This document shows, piece after piece, positions 1 to 9,073 of a DNA stretch of 64,000 bases; the stretch's first letter is position 1; each line of letters begins with the position of its first letter. The stretch is from contig NZ_JARLTC010000019.1 in assembly GCF_029382225.1 (NCBI RefSeq), positions 1-64,000 on the forward strand, read 5' to 3'. The stretch comes from Spongiactinospora sp. TRM90649. GTDB lineage: Bacteria > Actinomycetota > Actinomycetes > Streptosporangiales > Streptosporangiaceae. The notes beneath the pieces were generated by a model, which saw nothing but the letters and a program-made list of their open reading frames with translations, searched no databases and was not told where the DNA came from. The position numbers and the translations under genes were made by a program.

Positions 1-35
1 GAGAGTAGGTCGCCGCCGCACGATCTTTGAATATG

Positions 36-80
36 AAGGGGAGGGGTTCCCGCGCTTCGGCGCTGGGAGCCCCTCCCCTT
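36..80 (+). terminator. Strong hairpin terminator of the gene upstream of the window
   Basis: Bases 36-51 pair with 65-80, and the inner 52-55 pair with 60-63 around a UUCG tetraloop closed by C-G; only T64 is bulged. The hairpin is followed by a short T-rich stretch. It most likely ends the transcript of the gene left of the window (valS precedes folC in many actinomycetes, but that is outside what can be seen) and insulates folC. Confidence 0.85.
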
Positions 81-129
81 TCTTGTTTGCCGCACTCGGG
101 GCGGCGGGCTTGGCACCCTGTGGGATCAG

Positions 130-135
130 TAGGGT
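130..135 (+). promoter_or_regulatory. -10 element TAGGGT of a predicted leaderless folC transcript
   Basis: TAGGGT fits the actinobacterial TANNNT -10 and lies exactly 7 nt before the GTG at 143, so transcription would begin at the start codon. There is no convincing Shine-Dalgarno sequence. This supports GTG 143 over the TTG at 83. Confidence 0.55.
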
Positions 136-142
136 TGGTCAT

Positions 143-1462
143 GTGGAGTATCGCGAGGTAGAGCAGGCCATCATGGGCCGTGGCGTCGAGTGGCAGTTCG
201 ATCCGACACTCGATCGGATCAACGCGCTCATGGATGTGCTCGGCACGCCGCAGCGCTCCTATCCCGTCGTGCACATCGCCGGCACCAACGGCAAGACGAG
301 CACCGCCCGGCTGGTCGAGAGTCTGCTCGCCGAGCGCAACCTGCGCGTGGGCCGGTTCACCAGTCCGCACCTGACGTCCGTCCGTGAGCGGATCTGCGTG
401 GACGGGGCGCCGCTGTCCGAGGAGCGGTTCGTCGAGGTGTACCAGGACGTCCTGCCGTACATCGAGATGATCGACGAGCGGCTCGGCAAGGTGTCGTTCT
501 TCGAGACGCTGACCGCGATGGGGTATGCGGCGTTCGCCGACGCCCCCGTTGACGTGGCCGTCGTGGAGACCGGCATGGGCGGCACGTGGGACGCCACGAA
601 CGTCGCGGACGGCGTGGTGTCGGTGATCACGCCGATCTCGCTGGACCACACCGACTACCTCGGTGACGACGTGGTGACCATCGCGGGGGAGAAGGCCGGC
701 ATCATCAAGCCGGACGGCACCGTCGTGATCGCGCAGCAGGAGGTCGAGGTGGCCGAGGTGCTGCTGCGCCGGGCGGCCGAGGTCGACGCGGTGGTGGCCC
801 GTGAGGGGCTCGAATTCGGCGTGCTGGGCCACGAGCTGGCCTTCGGTGGCCAGTTGCTGCGGCTCCAGGGCCTCAAGGGCGTCTACGAGGAGGTCTTCCT
901 GCCGCTGTACGGCGCGCACCAGGCGAGCAACGCCGCGTGCGCCCTGGCGGCCGTGGAGCTGCTGACGGCGGGCGACGAGCCGCTGGAGCAGGACCTCGTA
1001 CGGCAGGCGTTCGCCGGCGTCACCTCTCCCGGCAGGCTGGAGGTCATTCGCCGCGGCCCCACAGTCCTGGTGGACGCCGCCCACAACCCGGGCGGCATGC
1101 GCGCCTCGATCGAGGCGGTCCACGACTCCTTCGACTTCTCCCACCTGATCGGCGTGGTCGGCGTGATGGCCGACAAGGACGTGCGCGGCCTGCTGGAGCT
1201 GCTGGAGCCGGTGCTCGCCGAGATCGTGGTCACCCGCAACTCCTCCCCCCGCGCCATGGACGTAGGGGAGCTGGCCGAGCTGGCGGAAGGCCTGTTCGGC
1301 GCCGATCGCGTGCGGGTCGCGCCGCGGCTCGACGACGCCATCGACATCGCGATCGGGCTGGCCGACGAAGGCGGCGAGTTCAGCGGCACCGGTGTGCTGA
1401 TCACCGGATCGGTGGTGACGGCGGGAGACGCCCGCCACCTGCTGCACGCCAAAGGCATCTGA
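143..1462 (+). CDS. folC: Folylpolyglutamate synthase / dihydrofolate synthase
   Basis: Mur-ligase family enzyme of 439 aa that adds glutamate to folates and, in bifunctional members, joins glutamate to dihydropteroate; cytoplasmic and ATP dependent. The P-loop GTNGKTS is at about residues 47-53, the family block after it reads TSPHL, and the C-terminal domain carries HNPGG near residue 313. The length is normal for the family. GTG 143 is chosen because a -10 hexamer sits 7 nt upstream and homologues begin near EYREVEQA; an in-frame TTG at 83 would start inside the upstream terminator region. The DUF4233 gene follows 15 nt later, a common actinobacterial pairing. Confidence 0.95.
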   Translation: MEYREVEQAIMGRGVEWQFDPTLDRINALMDVLGTPQRSYPVVHIAGTNGKTSTARLVESLLAERNLRVGRFTSPHLTSVRERICVDGAPLSEERFVEVYQDVLPYIEMIDERLGKVSFFETLTAMGYAAFADAPVDVAVVETGMGGTWDATNVADGVVSVITPISLDHTDYLGDDVVTIAGEKAGIIKPDGTVVIAQQEVEVAEVLLRRAAEVDAVVAREGLEFGVLGHELAFGGQLLRLQGLKGVYEEVFLPLYGAHQASNAACALAAVELLTAGDEPLEQDLVRQAFAGVTSPGRLEVIRRGPTVLVDAAHNPGGMRASIEAVHDSFDFSHLIGVVGVMADKDVRGLLELLEPVLAEIVVTRNSSPRAMDVGELAELAEGLFGADRVRVAPRLDDAIDIAIGLADEGGEFSGTGVLITGSVVTAGDARHLLHAKGI

Positions 1463-1477
1463 GGAAGGAGTGACGAC

Positions 1478-1816
1478 GTGTTCCAGGTGACGCCAGGCAT
1501 GCGCCGCTTGTGCGCCACCGTGCTCGGCATGGAGGCCATCGTGGTCGGCCTGACCGTTCCGGTGGCCATTAACCTGGACGGCACCGCCCCCGGTCCGGCC
1601 CTGGCGGTCGGGCTCGGCCTGGCCTTGCTGTGCGTGGTGGTCGCGGGTCTGCTCAAGCGCCCGTTCGCCTACATAGCCGGAAGTGTGCTGCAGATTCTGG
1701 TGATCGCCACGGGCTTCCTGGTATTTCCGATGTTCTTCCTCGGTGTGATCTTCGCCGCACTGTGGATAACGGCGATATTCGTCGCTCGCCGTGTCGAGGG
1801 AGTGACTTCGCGCTAA
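1478..1816 (+). CDS. DUF4233 family small membrane protein
   Basis: A 112-aa protein made almost entirely of four hydrophobic helices. It begins MFQVTPGMRRLCATVLGMEA, typical of DUF4233, which nearly always lies just downstream of folC in actinobacteria. GTG at 1478 follows a good Shine-Dalgarno (GGAAGGAG) and the spacing from folC is 15 nt, so the two are co-transcribed. The function is unknown; the constant association with folC suggests a membrane role tied to folate metabolism, but nothing in the sequence proves it. Confidence 0.85.
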   Translation: MFQVTPGMRRLCATVLGMEAIVVGLTVPVAINLDGTAPGPALAVGLGLALLCVVVAGLLKRPFAYIAGSVLQILVIATGFLVFPMFFLGVIFAALWITAIFVARRVEGVTSR

Positions 1817-1827
1817 AGTCGGCCTAC

Positions 1828-3414
1828 ATGGCCGACCCCCTCATTCAGCGGTCCCAGGCGGTCACCGCCGGAGCCGCGACGCCGCTCTCGCGTGACCTGC
1901 GTGCCGCCCGGGCGTACGACGTGGTGCTCGGGCTGCTCGTCGTGGTCGCCCTCCCGCTGGCGATCGTCGCCGTCCCCAACACCGTCTCGGTGGTCTCCGC
2001 CCTGCTTCCGCCCGGCGTGCCGCCCAGCGACATGATCCGCGCCCATGGGCTCGCCCTGCCGGCGATGATGCTGACCGTGCCGCTCGCCGTGCTCCTGGTG
2101 CGCCGGGTGCGCGCGGCTCCGGTGCTGGTCGGCGGCCTGACCATACTGGCGGTCGCCGACGTCGCGGGCGGCTTCGCCGACACGGTGAGCATGGTGGGCA
2201 CGCTGCGCGCCCTGCACGGCGTCGGAGCGGGGCTGCTGGTCCCGGCCACCCTGGTGGCCGTGTGGGAGCGCGCGACGGCGCTACGGGCGCTGTGGGCCGC
2301 CACGCTGGCCGTCAGCATGGTGGGGGCCCAGGCGCTCGCGCTGTGGCCGCTCGACGACGTGGCGAGCTGGCGGGTCACCCTGCAGCCGTATCCGTTGCTC
2401 ACCGGGGTCGCGCTGGCGCTGGCCGCGCTCTACATGGTGGTCCGGATGTTCGCGGGCGACGCGCGGGAGGCCGCGAGTATCGGCGCGCGCGAGGGCGAGT
2501 CGGGGCCGAAGCGGGCGGCGCTCGTGCTCGCGCCCGCCGTGGGCATCGCCGTCCTGGCGTTCGGGATCTCCTATGACTGGCCGCAGCCGGTGGTGGTGCT
2601 GGCGTCCGCGGTGTGCCTGCTCGCGCTGCTGGTCATGGCGGCGCTCGGCGGCTCCTTCGAGGGGCGTGGCGCGCGGCAGGCGGCGTTCGCGATGGTCGTG
2701 GTGGGCGCGGTGGTGCTGCCCACGGGCGCGCAGGTCACCAACATGGAACTGGGCGGCATGGGCGGCCCGGGGCTGTCCGGGCTGTGGCCCGCGTTCGCGC
2801 TGACCGTGGTGCTGGCGCTGGCCGGGGCGTGGCCGGCGGTCCGCGCCCGCGCGCAGGCGCTGACCCGCATCGGGGAGGCCGGGCTGGTGGCGCTGGTGGC
2901 CGGGCTGTGCGCGGTCTGGTTCCTGGTGCCCGCCGAGCAGGGCATCGTGCTGCTGGCGCCGTTCGGGCTGATCGTCGCGGGCGCGGCGGTGGCGCTCGCG
3001 GCCTCCTTCGCCTCGACCGGCCTGGGCGGCGCCCTCTACGCGCTGTCGCTGTGCTTCCCGGCGATGCTGTCGGGGTTCCTGCTGGCCAGCGGCATCCAGA
3101 TGCCGGGGCTGCGCGCGGCGACGTCCCGGCAGGCGCTGATGGAGGCGTTCCTTTCCGCGTTGCGCCTGTGGGCGCTGGTCGGCGGCTTCCTCGTGGTGCT
3201 GGTGATCGTCGCGGGCGCCTTCCTGGCGCGGCGGGCGTCGGCCGCGGCGGGGGGCGCCGTCGTGCTCGAAATGCCCGATGGCGACGAGCGCGGCGGTGGC
3301 GACGGGGAAGATCGTGATGATTCGGACGACGACGGAGAAGACCCTCCGCCGGTGGACCGGCCCTCGGTGCCGCCGCCCACCCCCTCTCCGGAAGGCGGCA
3401 CATCGCCCCGGTGA
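1828..3414 (+). CDS. Multi-pass membrane protein, MFS-like, with acidic-proline tail
   Basis: A 528-aa protein with about 12-14 hydrophobic segments and charged loops resembling a major facilitator transporter (for example the VLLVRRVRAAP loop and the HGVGAGLLVPATL helix). The last 60 residues are hydrophilic: an Asp/Glu/Gly run, then a proline-rich end. ATG 1828 is chosen over upstream frames because hydrophobic coding begins there and TAAAGT lies 8 nt upstream, overlapping the DUF4233 stop codon. The substrate cannot be inferred. It sits between folC-DUF4233 and ndk on the same strand. Confidence 0.7.
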   Translation: MADPLIQRSQAVTAGAATPLSRDLRAARAYDVVLGLLVVVALPLAIVAVPNTVSVVSALLPPGVPPSDMIRAHGLALPAMMLTVPLAVLLVRRVRAAPVLVGGLTILAVADVAGGFADTVSMVGTLRALHGVGAGLLVPATLVAVWERATALRALWAATLAVSMVGAQALALWPLDDVASWRVTLQPYPLLTGVALALAALYMVVRMFAGDAREAASIGAREGESGPKRAALVLAPAVGIAVLAFGISYDWPQPVVVLASAVCLLALLVMAALGGSFEGRGARQAAFAMVVVGAVVLPTGAQVTNMELGGMGGPGLSGLWPAFALTVVLALAGAWPAVRARAQALTRIGEAGLVALVAGLCAVWFLVPAEQGIVLLAPFGLIVAGAAVALAASFASTGLGGALYALSLCFPAMLSGFLLASGIQMPGLRAATSRQALMEAFLSALRLWALVGGFLVVLVIVAGAFLARRASAAAGGAVVLEMPDGDERGGGDGEDRDDSDDDGEDPPPVDRPSVPPPTPSPEGGTSPR

Positions 3415-3474
3415 CGATAGGCTTCGCGCGTTCACCGCATTTCGCGAGAGCTTCCTGGTTGAAGGAGAACCACA

Positions 3475-3885
3475 GTGTCCGAGCGCACACTTGTCCTGGT
3501 CAAGCCCGACGGCGTCGCGCGTGGGCTGGTCGGCGACGTGATCGGCCGGATCGAGCGCAAGGGCCTCAAGATCGTGGCGTTGGAGCTGCGCACCCTCGAC
3601 GCCGACACGGCCAAGGCGCACTACGCCGAGCACTCCGCCAAGCCGTTCTTCGGTGAGCTGGTCGAGTTCATCACCTCCGGGCCGCTGGTGGCGCTGGCCG
3701 TCGAGGGGCCGCGTGCCATCGAGGCGTTCCGCGCGCTGGCGGGCGCCACCGACCCGGTGAAGGCCGCGCCCGGCACGATCAGGGGCGACCACGCGCTGGA
3801 GATCGGCGAGAACATTGTGCACGGCTCCGACTCCCCGGAGTCCGCCGCGCGCGAGATCAAGATCTTCTTCCCGGACCGCTTCTAG
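3475..3885 (+). CDS. ndk: Nucleoside diphosphate kinase
   Basis: A 136-aa enzyme that moves the gamma-phosphate of ATP to nucleoside diphosphates through a phosphohistidine. The active-site histidine is in NIVHGSDSPESA near residue 108, and the N-terminus ERTLVLVKPDGVARGLVG is canonical. Length is typical. GTG 3475 follows the Shine-Dalgarno GAAGGAGAA. It sits directly before the mre cluster, as in Streptomyces, but a strong terminator after it shows it is a separate transcript. Confidence 0.97.
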   Translation: MSERTLVLVKPDGVARGLVGDVIGRIERKGLKIVALELRTLDADTAKAHYAEHSAKPFFGELVEFITSGPLVALAVEGPRAIEAFRALAGATDPVKAAPGTIRGDHALEIGENIVHGSDSPESAAREIKIFFPDRF

Positions 3886-3929
3886 GTCGCCGGGCCGCCG
3901 CCGTCCGGCGGGAGGCCGCATGCCCGAAA

Positions 3930-3958
3930 CGAGGGACGCCGTACTCCGGCGTCCCTCG
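3930..3958 (+). terminator. Hairpin terminator after ndk
   Basis: Eleven base pairs (3930-3940 with 3948-3958) close a 7-nt loop, followed by a GT-rich stretch. It separates ndk from mreB. Confidence 0.8.
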
Positions 3959-4012
3959 TGGTCGTTGCCGGGCTAAGCCAAGTTTTTCCCAGGACCGGGT
4001 GGCTCGTTGCGC

Positions 4013-4039
4013 TTGACGGTGGGTACGTCACGTTACGAT
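4013..4039 (+). promoter_or_regulatory. Possible mreB promoter
   Basis: TTGACG at 4013-4018 and TACGAT at 4034-4039 resemble vegetative -35 and -10 boxes, but the 15-nt spacing is short. This would give a 5' leader of about 50 nt before mreB. Confidence 0.35.
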
Positions 4040-4094
4040 GCGAATGCGGTACGTGACCGTCCGCTGATCGACGTACGGAAGGTTCGGCGTCCCC

Positions 4095-5126
4095 ATGGGT
4101 AGCAAGCTCGCTTTCCTCGGCCGAGACATGGCCGTTGACCTTGGCACGGCCAATACGCTGGTCTACGTGCGGGGCCGCGGCATCGTGCTGAACGAGCCCT
4201 CCGTCGTCGCGCTCAACACCATGACCGGGAAGATCGTGGCGGTCGGGGTCGAGGCCAAGCGGATGATCGGCCGGACCCCCGGGAACATCATGGCGGTGCG
4301 CCCGCTCAAGGACGGCGTCATCGCCGACTTCGAGGTGACCGAGCGGATGCTGCGCTTCTTCATCCAGCGCGTGCTGCGCCGCCGACACTTCGCCAAGCCG
4401 CGCATCATCGTCGCGGTGCCGAGCGGCATCACCAGCGTGGAGCAGCGGGCCGTCAAGGAGGCCGGGTACCAGGCGGGCGCGCGGAAGGTCTACATCGTGG
4501 AGGAGCCGATGGCGGCCGCCATCGGCGCGGGGCTGCCGGTGCACGAGCCGACCGGCAACATGGTGGTGGACATCGGGGGCGGCACCACCGAGGTCGCGAT
4601 CATCTCCATGGGCGGCGTGGTGACCAGTCAGTCCATCCGCGTCGGGGGCGACGAGATGGACCAGGCGATCATGACCTTCGCGAAGAAGGAGTACTCGCTG
4701 ATGCTCGGCGAGCGCACCGCCGAGGAGATCAAGATGGCCATCGGCTCGGCCTGCGAGCAGCAGGACGAGGGCCACGCCGAGGTGCGCGGCCGCGACCTGG
4801 TGAGCGGCCTGCCCAAGACGATCGTGGTGTCGGCCCACGAGATCCGCAAGGCGACCGAGGAGTCGGTCAACGCGATCGTGGACGCCGTCAAGACCACGCT
4901 CGACCGCTGCCCGCCGGAGCTGTCCGGCGACCTGATGGACCGCGGCATCGCGCTCACCGGGGGCGGCGCGCTGATCAAGGGCATGGACGAACGGCTGCGG
5001 GACGAAACCGGCATGCCCGTCCATCTCGTGGACAACGCCCTCGACTCGGTCGCCCTGGGCACCGGCAAGTGCGTCGAGGAGTTCGAGGCGCTTCAGCAGG
5101 TGCTGGTGCCGGAGCCGCGGCACTGA
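4095..5126 (+). CDS. mreB: Actin-like cell shape protein MreB
   Basis: A 343-aa bacterial actin that forms membrane-associated filaments and directs peptidoglycan synthesis; in sporulating actinomycetes it acts mainly in spore-wall assembly. The phosphate-1 loop reads DLGTANTLVYV near residue 14, phosphate-2 VVDIGGGTTEVAI near 157-169, and the adenosine motif TGGGALI near 290. Length is normal. It starts at ATG 4095 and overlaps mreC by one base (TGATG), so translation is probably coupled. It heads the mreBCD-mrdA-rodA operon. Confidence 0.97.
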   Translation: MGSKLAFLGRDMAVDLGTANTLVYVRGRGIVLNEPSVVALNTMTGKIVAVGVEAKRMIGRTPGNIMAVRPLKDGVIADFEVTERMLRFFIQRVLRRRHFAKPRIIVAVPSGITSVEQRAVKEAGYQAGARKVYIVEEPMAAAIGAGLPVHEPTGNMVVDIGGGTTEVAIISMGGVVTSQSIRVGGDEMDQAIMTFAKKEYSLMLGERTAEEIKMAIGSACEQQDEGHAEVRGRDLVSGLPKTIVVSAHEIRKATEESVNAIVDAVKTTLDRCPPELSGDLMDRGIALTGGGALIKGMDERLRDETGMPVHLVDNALDSVALGTGKCVEEFEALQQVLVPEPRH

Positions 5127-6388
5127 TGCGCGACACCCGCCGGACCCGGCTGATCCTGGCGCTGCTGCTGGCGACCGCCCTGGTGCTCATCACCGTCGAT
5201 CACCGCGCCGGGCCGGGCTCACCGCTGGGGCCGATCAGGATCGCCGGCGCGTCCCTCTTCGGTACGGCGGAGCAGGCCGTCGCCGACGTCGTGCGTCCCG
5301 TGGGGGACTTCTTCTCGTCGGTCGCGGCGGCGCCGTCCTCGCGGCGGCGGGTCGCCGAGCTGAGCGCGGACAACGCCCGGCTGCGCGGGCAACTGAGCGC
5401 GCAGCGGCTCGACCGGCAGCGCTCCGACGAACTGCGCTCCATGCTGGGGCTCGCGGGGCGGGGCGGGTACAAGATCGTCTCAGGGAACGTGGTCGCCCGG
5501 CGTGGGCTGCCCGGCTTCGAGGACGCGGTAGAGATCGACGTGGGCTCGGCCGACGGGGTGCGGCGCGAGATGACCGTGATCAACGGTGAGGGGCTCGTGG
5601 GGCGGGTGGTGCAGGCGGCGCGCACCACGTCCACGGTGCTGCTGCTGAGCGACCCCTCGTCGGCGGCGGGCGCGCGGCTGGAGGGCGGCCGGGAGATCGG
5701 GGTGGTGCACGGGGTCGGCGAGACGGAGAGCCTGGTGCTGTTCCGGCTCCTGGACTCCTCGGCGCCGATCGCGGCGGGCAGCCGGATCGTCAGCTTCGGG
5801 TCGCAGCGTGGCGTGCCGTACGTGGCCGGGGTGCCGATGGGGGTGATCGAGCGGGTCGAGGCGACGCCGGGGGAGCTGACCAGGATCGCGTACGCCCGGC
5901 CGTACGCGGACCTGACGTCGCTCGACGTGGTGGGCGTGGTGGTCGGGGGGCCGCCGCGCGACCCGAGGGACGCGGTGCTGCCGCCGCGTCCGCGCGGGCC
6001 GGGGGAGAAACGTCCTGCGCAGCGGAAGAAGGACGGTGACCGGGCCCGAGAGGCCCGCGCGGTGGGCCGCGACGACCGCACCGCCGGTTCGCCCGAGCCG
6101 TCCAGGACCGATGGGCCCGCGCCCGCGGAACCGGCACGGGAGCGGGCGCGGGGGCGCGGAGGCGACAGGCCCTTCGACCGTCCGGTGGAACGGGAACGCC
6201 GCTTCGGCGGCCCGGTGGACCCGGACCGCCTTCTCGGGGGCCCACTCGACCGGCCCCGCGACCGTCCGCTCGGCCAGGCGCCGGATCGCCCGCTCGACCG
6301 CCTCCCCGGCCGCTCCCCGGACGACCACCGCCACCCGATCGTCACCGACTGGCGAGGCCGCCCACTCGACGACACGGGCCCGCGATGA
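5126..6388 (+). CDS. mreC: Rod shape-determining protein MreC with long disordered C-terminal tail
   Basis: 420 aa. One N-terminal membrane helix (residues about 8-24) is followed by a coiled coil (about 70-110) and the beta-barrel core ending near residue 270. MreC scaffolds the elongasome outside the membrane, linking MreD, PBP2 and RodA. The remaining ~145 residues are not part of the usual fold: they are rich in Arg, Pro, Asp and Gly with recurring DRP, GGP and LDR units, and would be extracellular. ATG 5126 overlaps the mreB stop by one base. The core is typical; the tail is a lineage-specific extension. Confidence 0.92.
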   Translation: MRDTRRTRLILALLLATALVLITVDHRAGPGSPLGPIRIAGASLFGTAEQAVADVVRPVGDFFSSVAAAPSSRRRVAELSADNARLRGQLSAQRLDRQRSDELRSMLGLAGRGGYKIVSGNVVARRGLPGFEDAVEIDVGSADGVRREMTVINGEGLVGRVVQAARTTSTVLLLSDPSSAAGARLEGGREIGVVHGVGETESLVLFRLLDSSAPIAAGSRIVSFGSQRGVPYVAGVPMGVIERVEATPGELTRIAYARPYADLTSLDVVGVVVGGPPRDPRDAVLPPRPRGPGEKRPAQRKKDGDRAREARAVGRDDRTAGSPEPSRTDGPAPAEPARERARGRGGDRPFDRPVERERRFGGPVDPDRLLGGPLDRPRDRPLGQAPDRPLDRLPGRSPDDHRHPIVTDWRGRPLDDTGPR

Positions 6389-6470
6389 ACGCCCCCGCCA
6401 TGCCACCACCCGCCCCCAGGACCGTCCGGGCGCGCCCGGAGACGACAGCTTTGGAGGGCGGGGGTTTGTA

Positions 6471-7004
6471 GTGGTTACGGTGCTTTTGGTGGGGTTGGCG
6501 CTGTTGGTGCAGGTGACATTGGTGAACAGGGTGCCGTTGCCGGGGGGAGAGGCGCCTGATCTGGTGTTGCTGGTGGTGGTCGCGTGCGCGGCGCAGCGCG
6601 GGCCCGTGGCGGGGGCGGTGATCGGGTTCGGGACGGGGCTGGCGGTGGATCTGCTGCCGCCCGCGCATCATGTGGCCGGGCAGTGCGCGCTGGTCTTCTG
6701 CCTGATCGGGTTCCTGGTGGGCCGGATGGTCGAGCGCACCGCGGCGGCCGTGGTGCCCGCCGCGATCCTGGCCGCGGTGGCCGCGCCGCTGCTCGCGGCG
6801 GCCGTCGCCGCGCTGATCGGCACGCCGGGCATCACCGGCACCGCGATGCTGTCGCGACTGCCCGGAGCCGTCGTGTGCAACCTGCTGGCGGCGCCCCTGG
6901 TGGTTTGGGGCGTGGGACGCCTGTTCGGGCGCACACGGCGCGGTGAGCACTCCGTACGGCCCCCCGTCGCGCACTCCGCCGACGGCACGAGAGGGGTGGC
7001 CTGA
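6471..7004 (+). CDS. mreD: Rod shape-determining protein MreD
   Basis: A 177-aa integral membrane protein with about five helices; it starts near VLLVGLALLVQVTLVNR and contains the PDLVLLVVV and DLLPPAHHV segments seen in actinobacterial MreD. It is the membrane partner of MreC in the elongasome. GTG 6471 is chosen because the hydrophobic region begins there and GGAGGG lies 12 nt upstream; an open frame back to 6036 only overlaps the mreC tail in another frame and is not believed. The first ~90 bases are unusually T/G-rich compared with neighbours. The mrdA start is 2 nt after the stop. Confidence 0.9.
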   Translation: MVTVLLVGLALLVQVTLVNRVPLPGGEAPDLVLLVVVACAAQRGPVAGAVIGFGTGLAVDLLPPAHHVAGQCALVFCLIGFLVGRMVERTAAAVVPAAILAAVAAPLLAAAVAALIGTPGITGTAMLSRLPGAVVCNLLAAPLVVWGVGRLFGRTRRGEHSVRPPVAHSADGTRGVA

Positions 7005-7006
7005 CG

Positions 7007-9073
7007 ATGACCCGGATCCGCGCCCGCCTGCTCGTGGTCCACGTGCTGGTGCTGACGATCCTCGCGGTGCTCGGCGTGCGCCTGTGGCAGGTGCAGGTGG
7101 TGCACGGCGCGCAGTACGTCTCGGCCGCGACGGAGACCCGCACGCGTGACGTGATGGTGCCCGCGGTGCGCGGCCAGATCCTCGACGCCCACGGCAGGCC
7201 GCTGGTGCGCAACCGGACGGCCCTGGTGGTGTCGGTGGACCGCACCGCGCTCAACCGGATGCCAGACACCGGCCAGGAGGTGCTGCAGCGGCTCGCCGGA
7301 GTGCTCGGCCAGCCGGTGAAGGCGCTGCGCGACCGGATCAGGTCGTGCGGGCCGGGGGTGACGCGCCCGTGCTGGCCGGGGTCGCCGTACCAGCCGATCC
7401 CGGTGGAGGAGGGCGTCTCGACCCGGCAGGCGCTGCAGATCCTGGAGCGCCAGGAGGAGTTCCCCGGGGTGACCGCCGAGGTGCAGGCGTTCCGGGAATA
7501 TCCGATGGGCAGCGGGGCCGCGCAGATGCTCGGCTACCTGCAGCCGGTCACCCAGGGCGAGCTGGACCGCCGCAAGGGGCTCGCCGACGCGTTCTCCGGC
7601 GTCGACGTGGTCGGCCGCGACGGGCTGGAGTCGGTCTACGACGACGTGCTGCGCGGCGTCCCGGGGCTGCGCAGGGTGCAGGTGGACCGCCTTGGCAAGG
7701 TGCTCGGCGTGGAGCGGCAGGTGGCCCCCGTCCCCGGCGACACGTTGATCACCAGCATCGACGCGAAGGTGCAGGCCATCGTCGAGCGGGCGCTGGCGAA
7801 CGCGATGAAGCGGGCGCCCAAGGCCGACGGCGCGGCCGGGGTGGTGCTCGACCCCCGCAACGGCCGGGTGCTCGCGCTGGCCAGCGCGCCGACGTACAAC
7901 CTGGGCGTGTGGAGCGGCGGCATCTCCGAGGCGGAGTACCGCGGGCTACTGTCGGAGAAGTACGGCAAGCCGCTGGTGTCGCGCGCCACCAAGGGCGAGT
8001 TCGCCCCCGGCTCCACCTTCAAGATCTCCTCGGTCTCGGCCATGCTCACCGACGGTTACCCGCTCAACGGCAAGTACAGCTGCCCCGGTTCGTTCGTGGT
8101 CGGCGGCCGGCCGTTCAGCAACTTCCGGGGCCAGGGCCTGGGCGTGCTGACCCTGCACCAGGCGCTGGTCAAGTCGTGCGACACGATCTTCTACCGGGCG
8201 GCCTTCGAGCAGTGGCTGCGCGACGGCGGACTGAACCCGAAGGGCCCGACCAAGGAGCCGATGGCCGCGACCGCGCGGGCGTACGGGTTCGGCAGCCGCA
8301 GCGGCATCGACCTGCCCGGCGAGTCGCCGGGCCGCATCCCCGACCGCGCCTGGAAGAAGGAGATGTGGGCGGCCACCAGGAACGACAACTGCAGGCGGGC
8401 CAAGGTCGGCTTTCCGGAGGTCGCCAAGACCAGCCCGAGCCGCGCGACGTTCCTCAAGCGCCTGGCGCACGAGAACTGCCTTGAGGGCTTCCGGCTGCGG
8501 GCCGGTGACGCGGCGAACTTCTCCATCGGGCAGGGCGACGTGCTGGTCACCCCGCTGCAACTGGCCCGCGCCTACTCGGCGCTGGTGACCGACGGCAAGC
8601 TGCGCAGCCCGCGGATCGGCTGGGCGCGGATGCGCCCGGACGGCCGGCTGGTGGAGCGGATCGAGTCGCCCGTGACGGCCAAGCTGCCGATCACGCCCGA
8701 GCAGCGCGGCTACATCAGGCGGGCGCTGAGCGAGGTGCCCTCGGACGGCACCGCCGCCGGCGCGTTCAACGGGTTCCCGATGGACCTGGTCCGGATCGGC
8801 GGCAAGACCGGCACCGCGGAGGTGTACGGCAAGGAGGACACCTCCTGGTTCGCGTCGTTCGCCCCGGCGTCCAACCCCCGTTTCGTGGTCGTGGTGATGG
8901 TCTCGCAGGGCGGCATGGGCGGTTCGACGGCGGCCCCCGCCGTCCGCGAGATCTACGAGAAGATGTTCGGCATCGCCCCGCAGGGCGGCAAGAAGTCGGC
9001 GCCCGCGCTGCCGGGGATGCGCGCGGCCGGCCGGTTGCCCGTCATCAGGCCGGACGGGCTGGTGGATCGTTGA
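7007..9073 (+). CDS. mrdA: Penicillin-binding protein 2 (elongasome transpeptidase)
   Basis: A 688-aa class B PBP that cross-links peptidoglycan together with RodA. Residues 10-26 form the membrane anchor, the pedestal domain follows, and the transpeptidase carries STFK at 336-339 (catalytic Ser336), SCD at 390-392 and KTG at 600-602. It begins 2 nt after mreD and ends with a 4-nt overlap into rodA. A cysteine-bearing insertion (RSCGPGVTRPCWPG, about residues 114-127) is seen in the pedestal, so an extracellular disulfide is possible. In Streptomyces the orthologue is needed for spore-wall synthesis. Confidence 0.95.
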   Translation: MTRIRARLLVVHVLVLTILAVLGVRLWQVQVVHGAQYVSAATETRTRDVMVPAVRGQILDAHGRPLVRNRTALVVSVDRTALNRMPDTGQEVLQRLAGVLGQPVKALRDRIRSCGPGVTRPCWPGSPYQPIPVEEGVSTRQALQILERQEEFPGVTAEVQAFREYPMGSGAAQMLGYLQPVTQGELDRRKGLADAFSGVDVVGRDGLESVYDDVLRGVPGLRRVQVDRLGKVLGVERQVAPVPGDTLITSIDAKVQAIVERALANAMKRAPKADGAAGVVLDPRNGRVLALASAPTYNLGVWSGGISEAEYRGLLSEKYGKPLVSRATKGEFAPGSTFKISSVSAMLTDGYPLNGKYSCPGSFVVGGRPFSNFRGQGLGVLTLHQALVKSCDTIFYRAAFEQWLRDGGLNPKGPTKEPMAATARAYGFGSRSGIDLPGESPGRIPDRAWKKEMWAATRNDNCRRAKVGFPEVAKTSPSRATFLKRLAHENCLEGFRLRAGDAANFSIGQGDVLVTPLQLARAYSALVTDGKLRSPRIGWARMRPDGRLVERIESPVTAKLPITPEQRGYIRRALSEVPSDGTAAGAFNGFPMDLVRIGGKTGTAEVYGKEDTSWFASFAPASNPRFVVVVMVSQGGMGGSTAAPAVREIYEKMFGIAPQGGKKSAPALPGMRAAGRLPVIRPDGLVDR

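Noticed and set aside
6036..6470. A 145-codon N-terminal extension of mreD inside the mreC tail
   Set aside because: MreD homologues start at the first membrane helix, and a GTG with a purine-rich site lies there.
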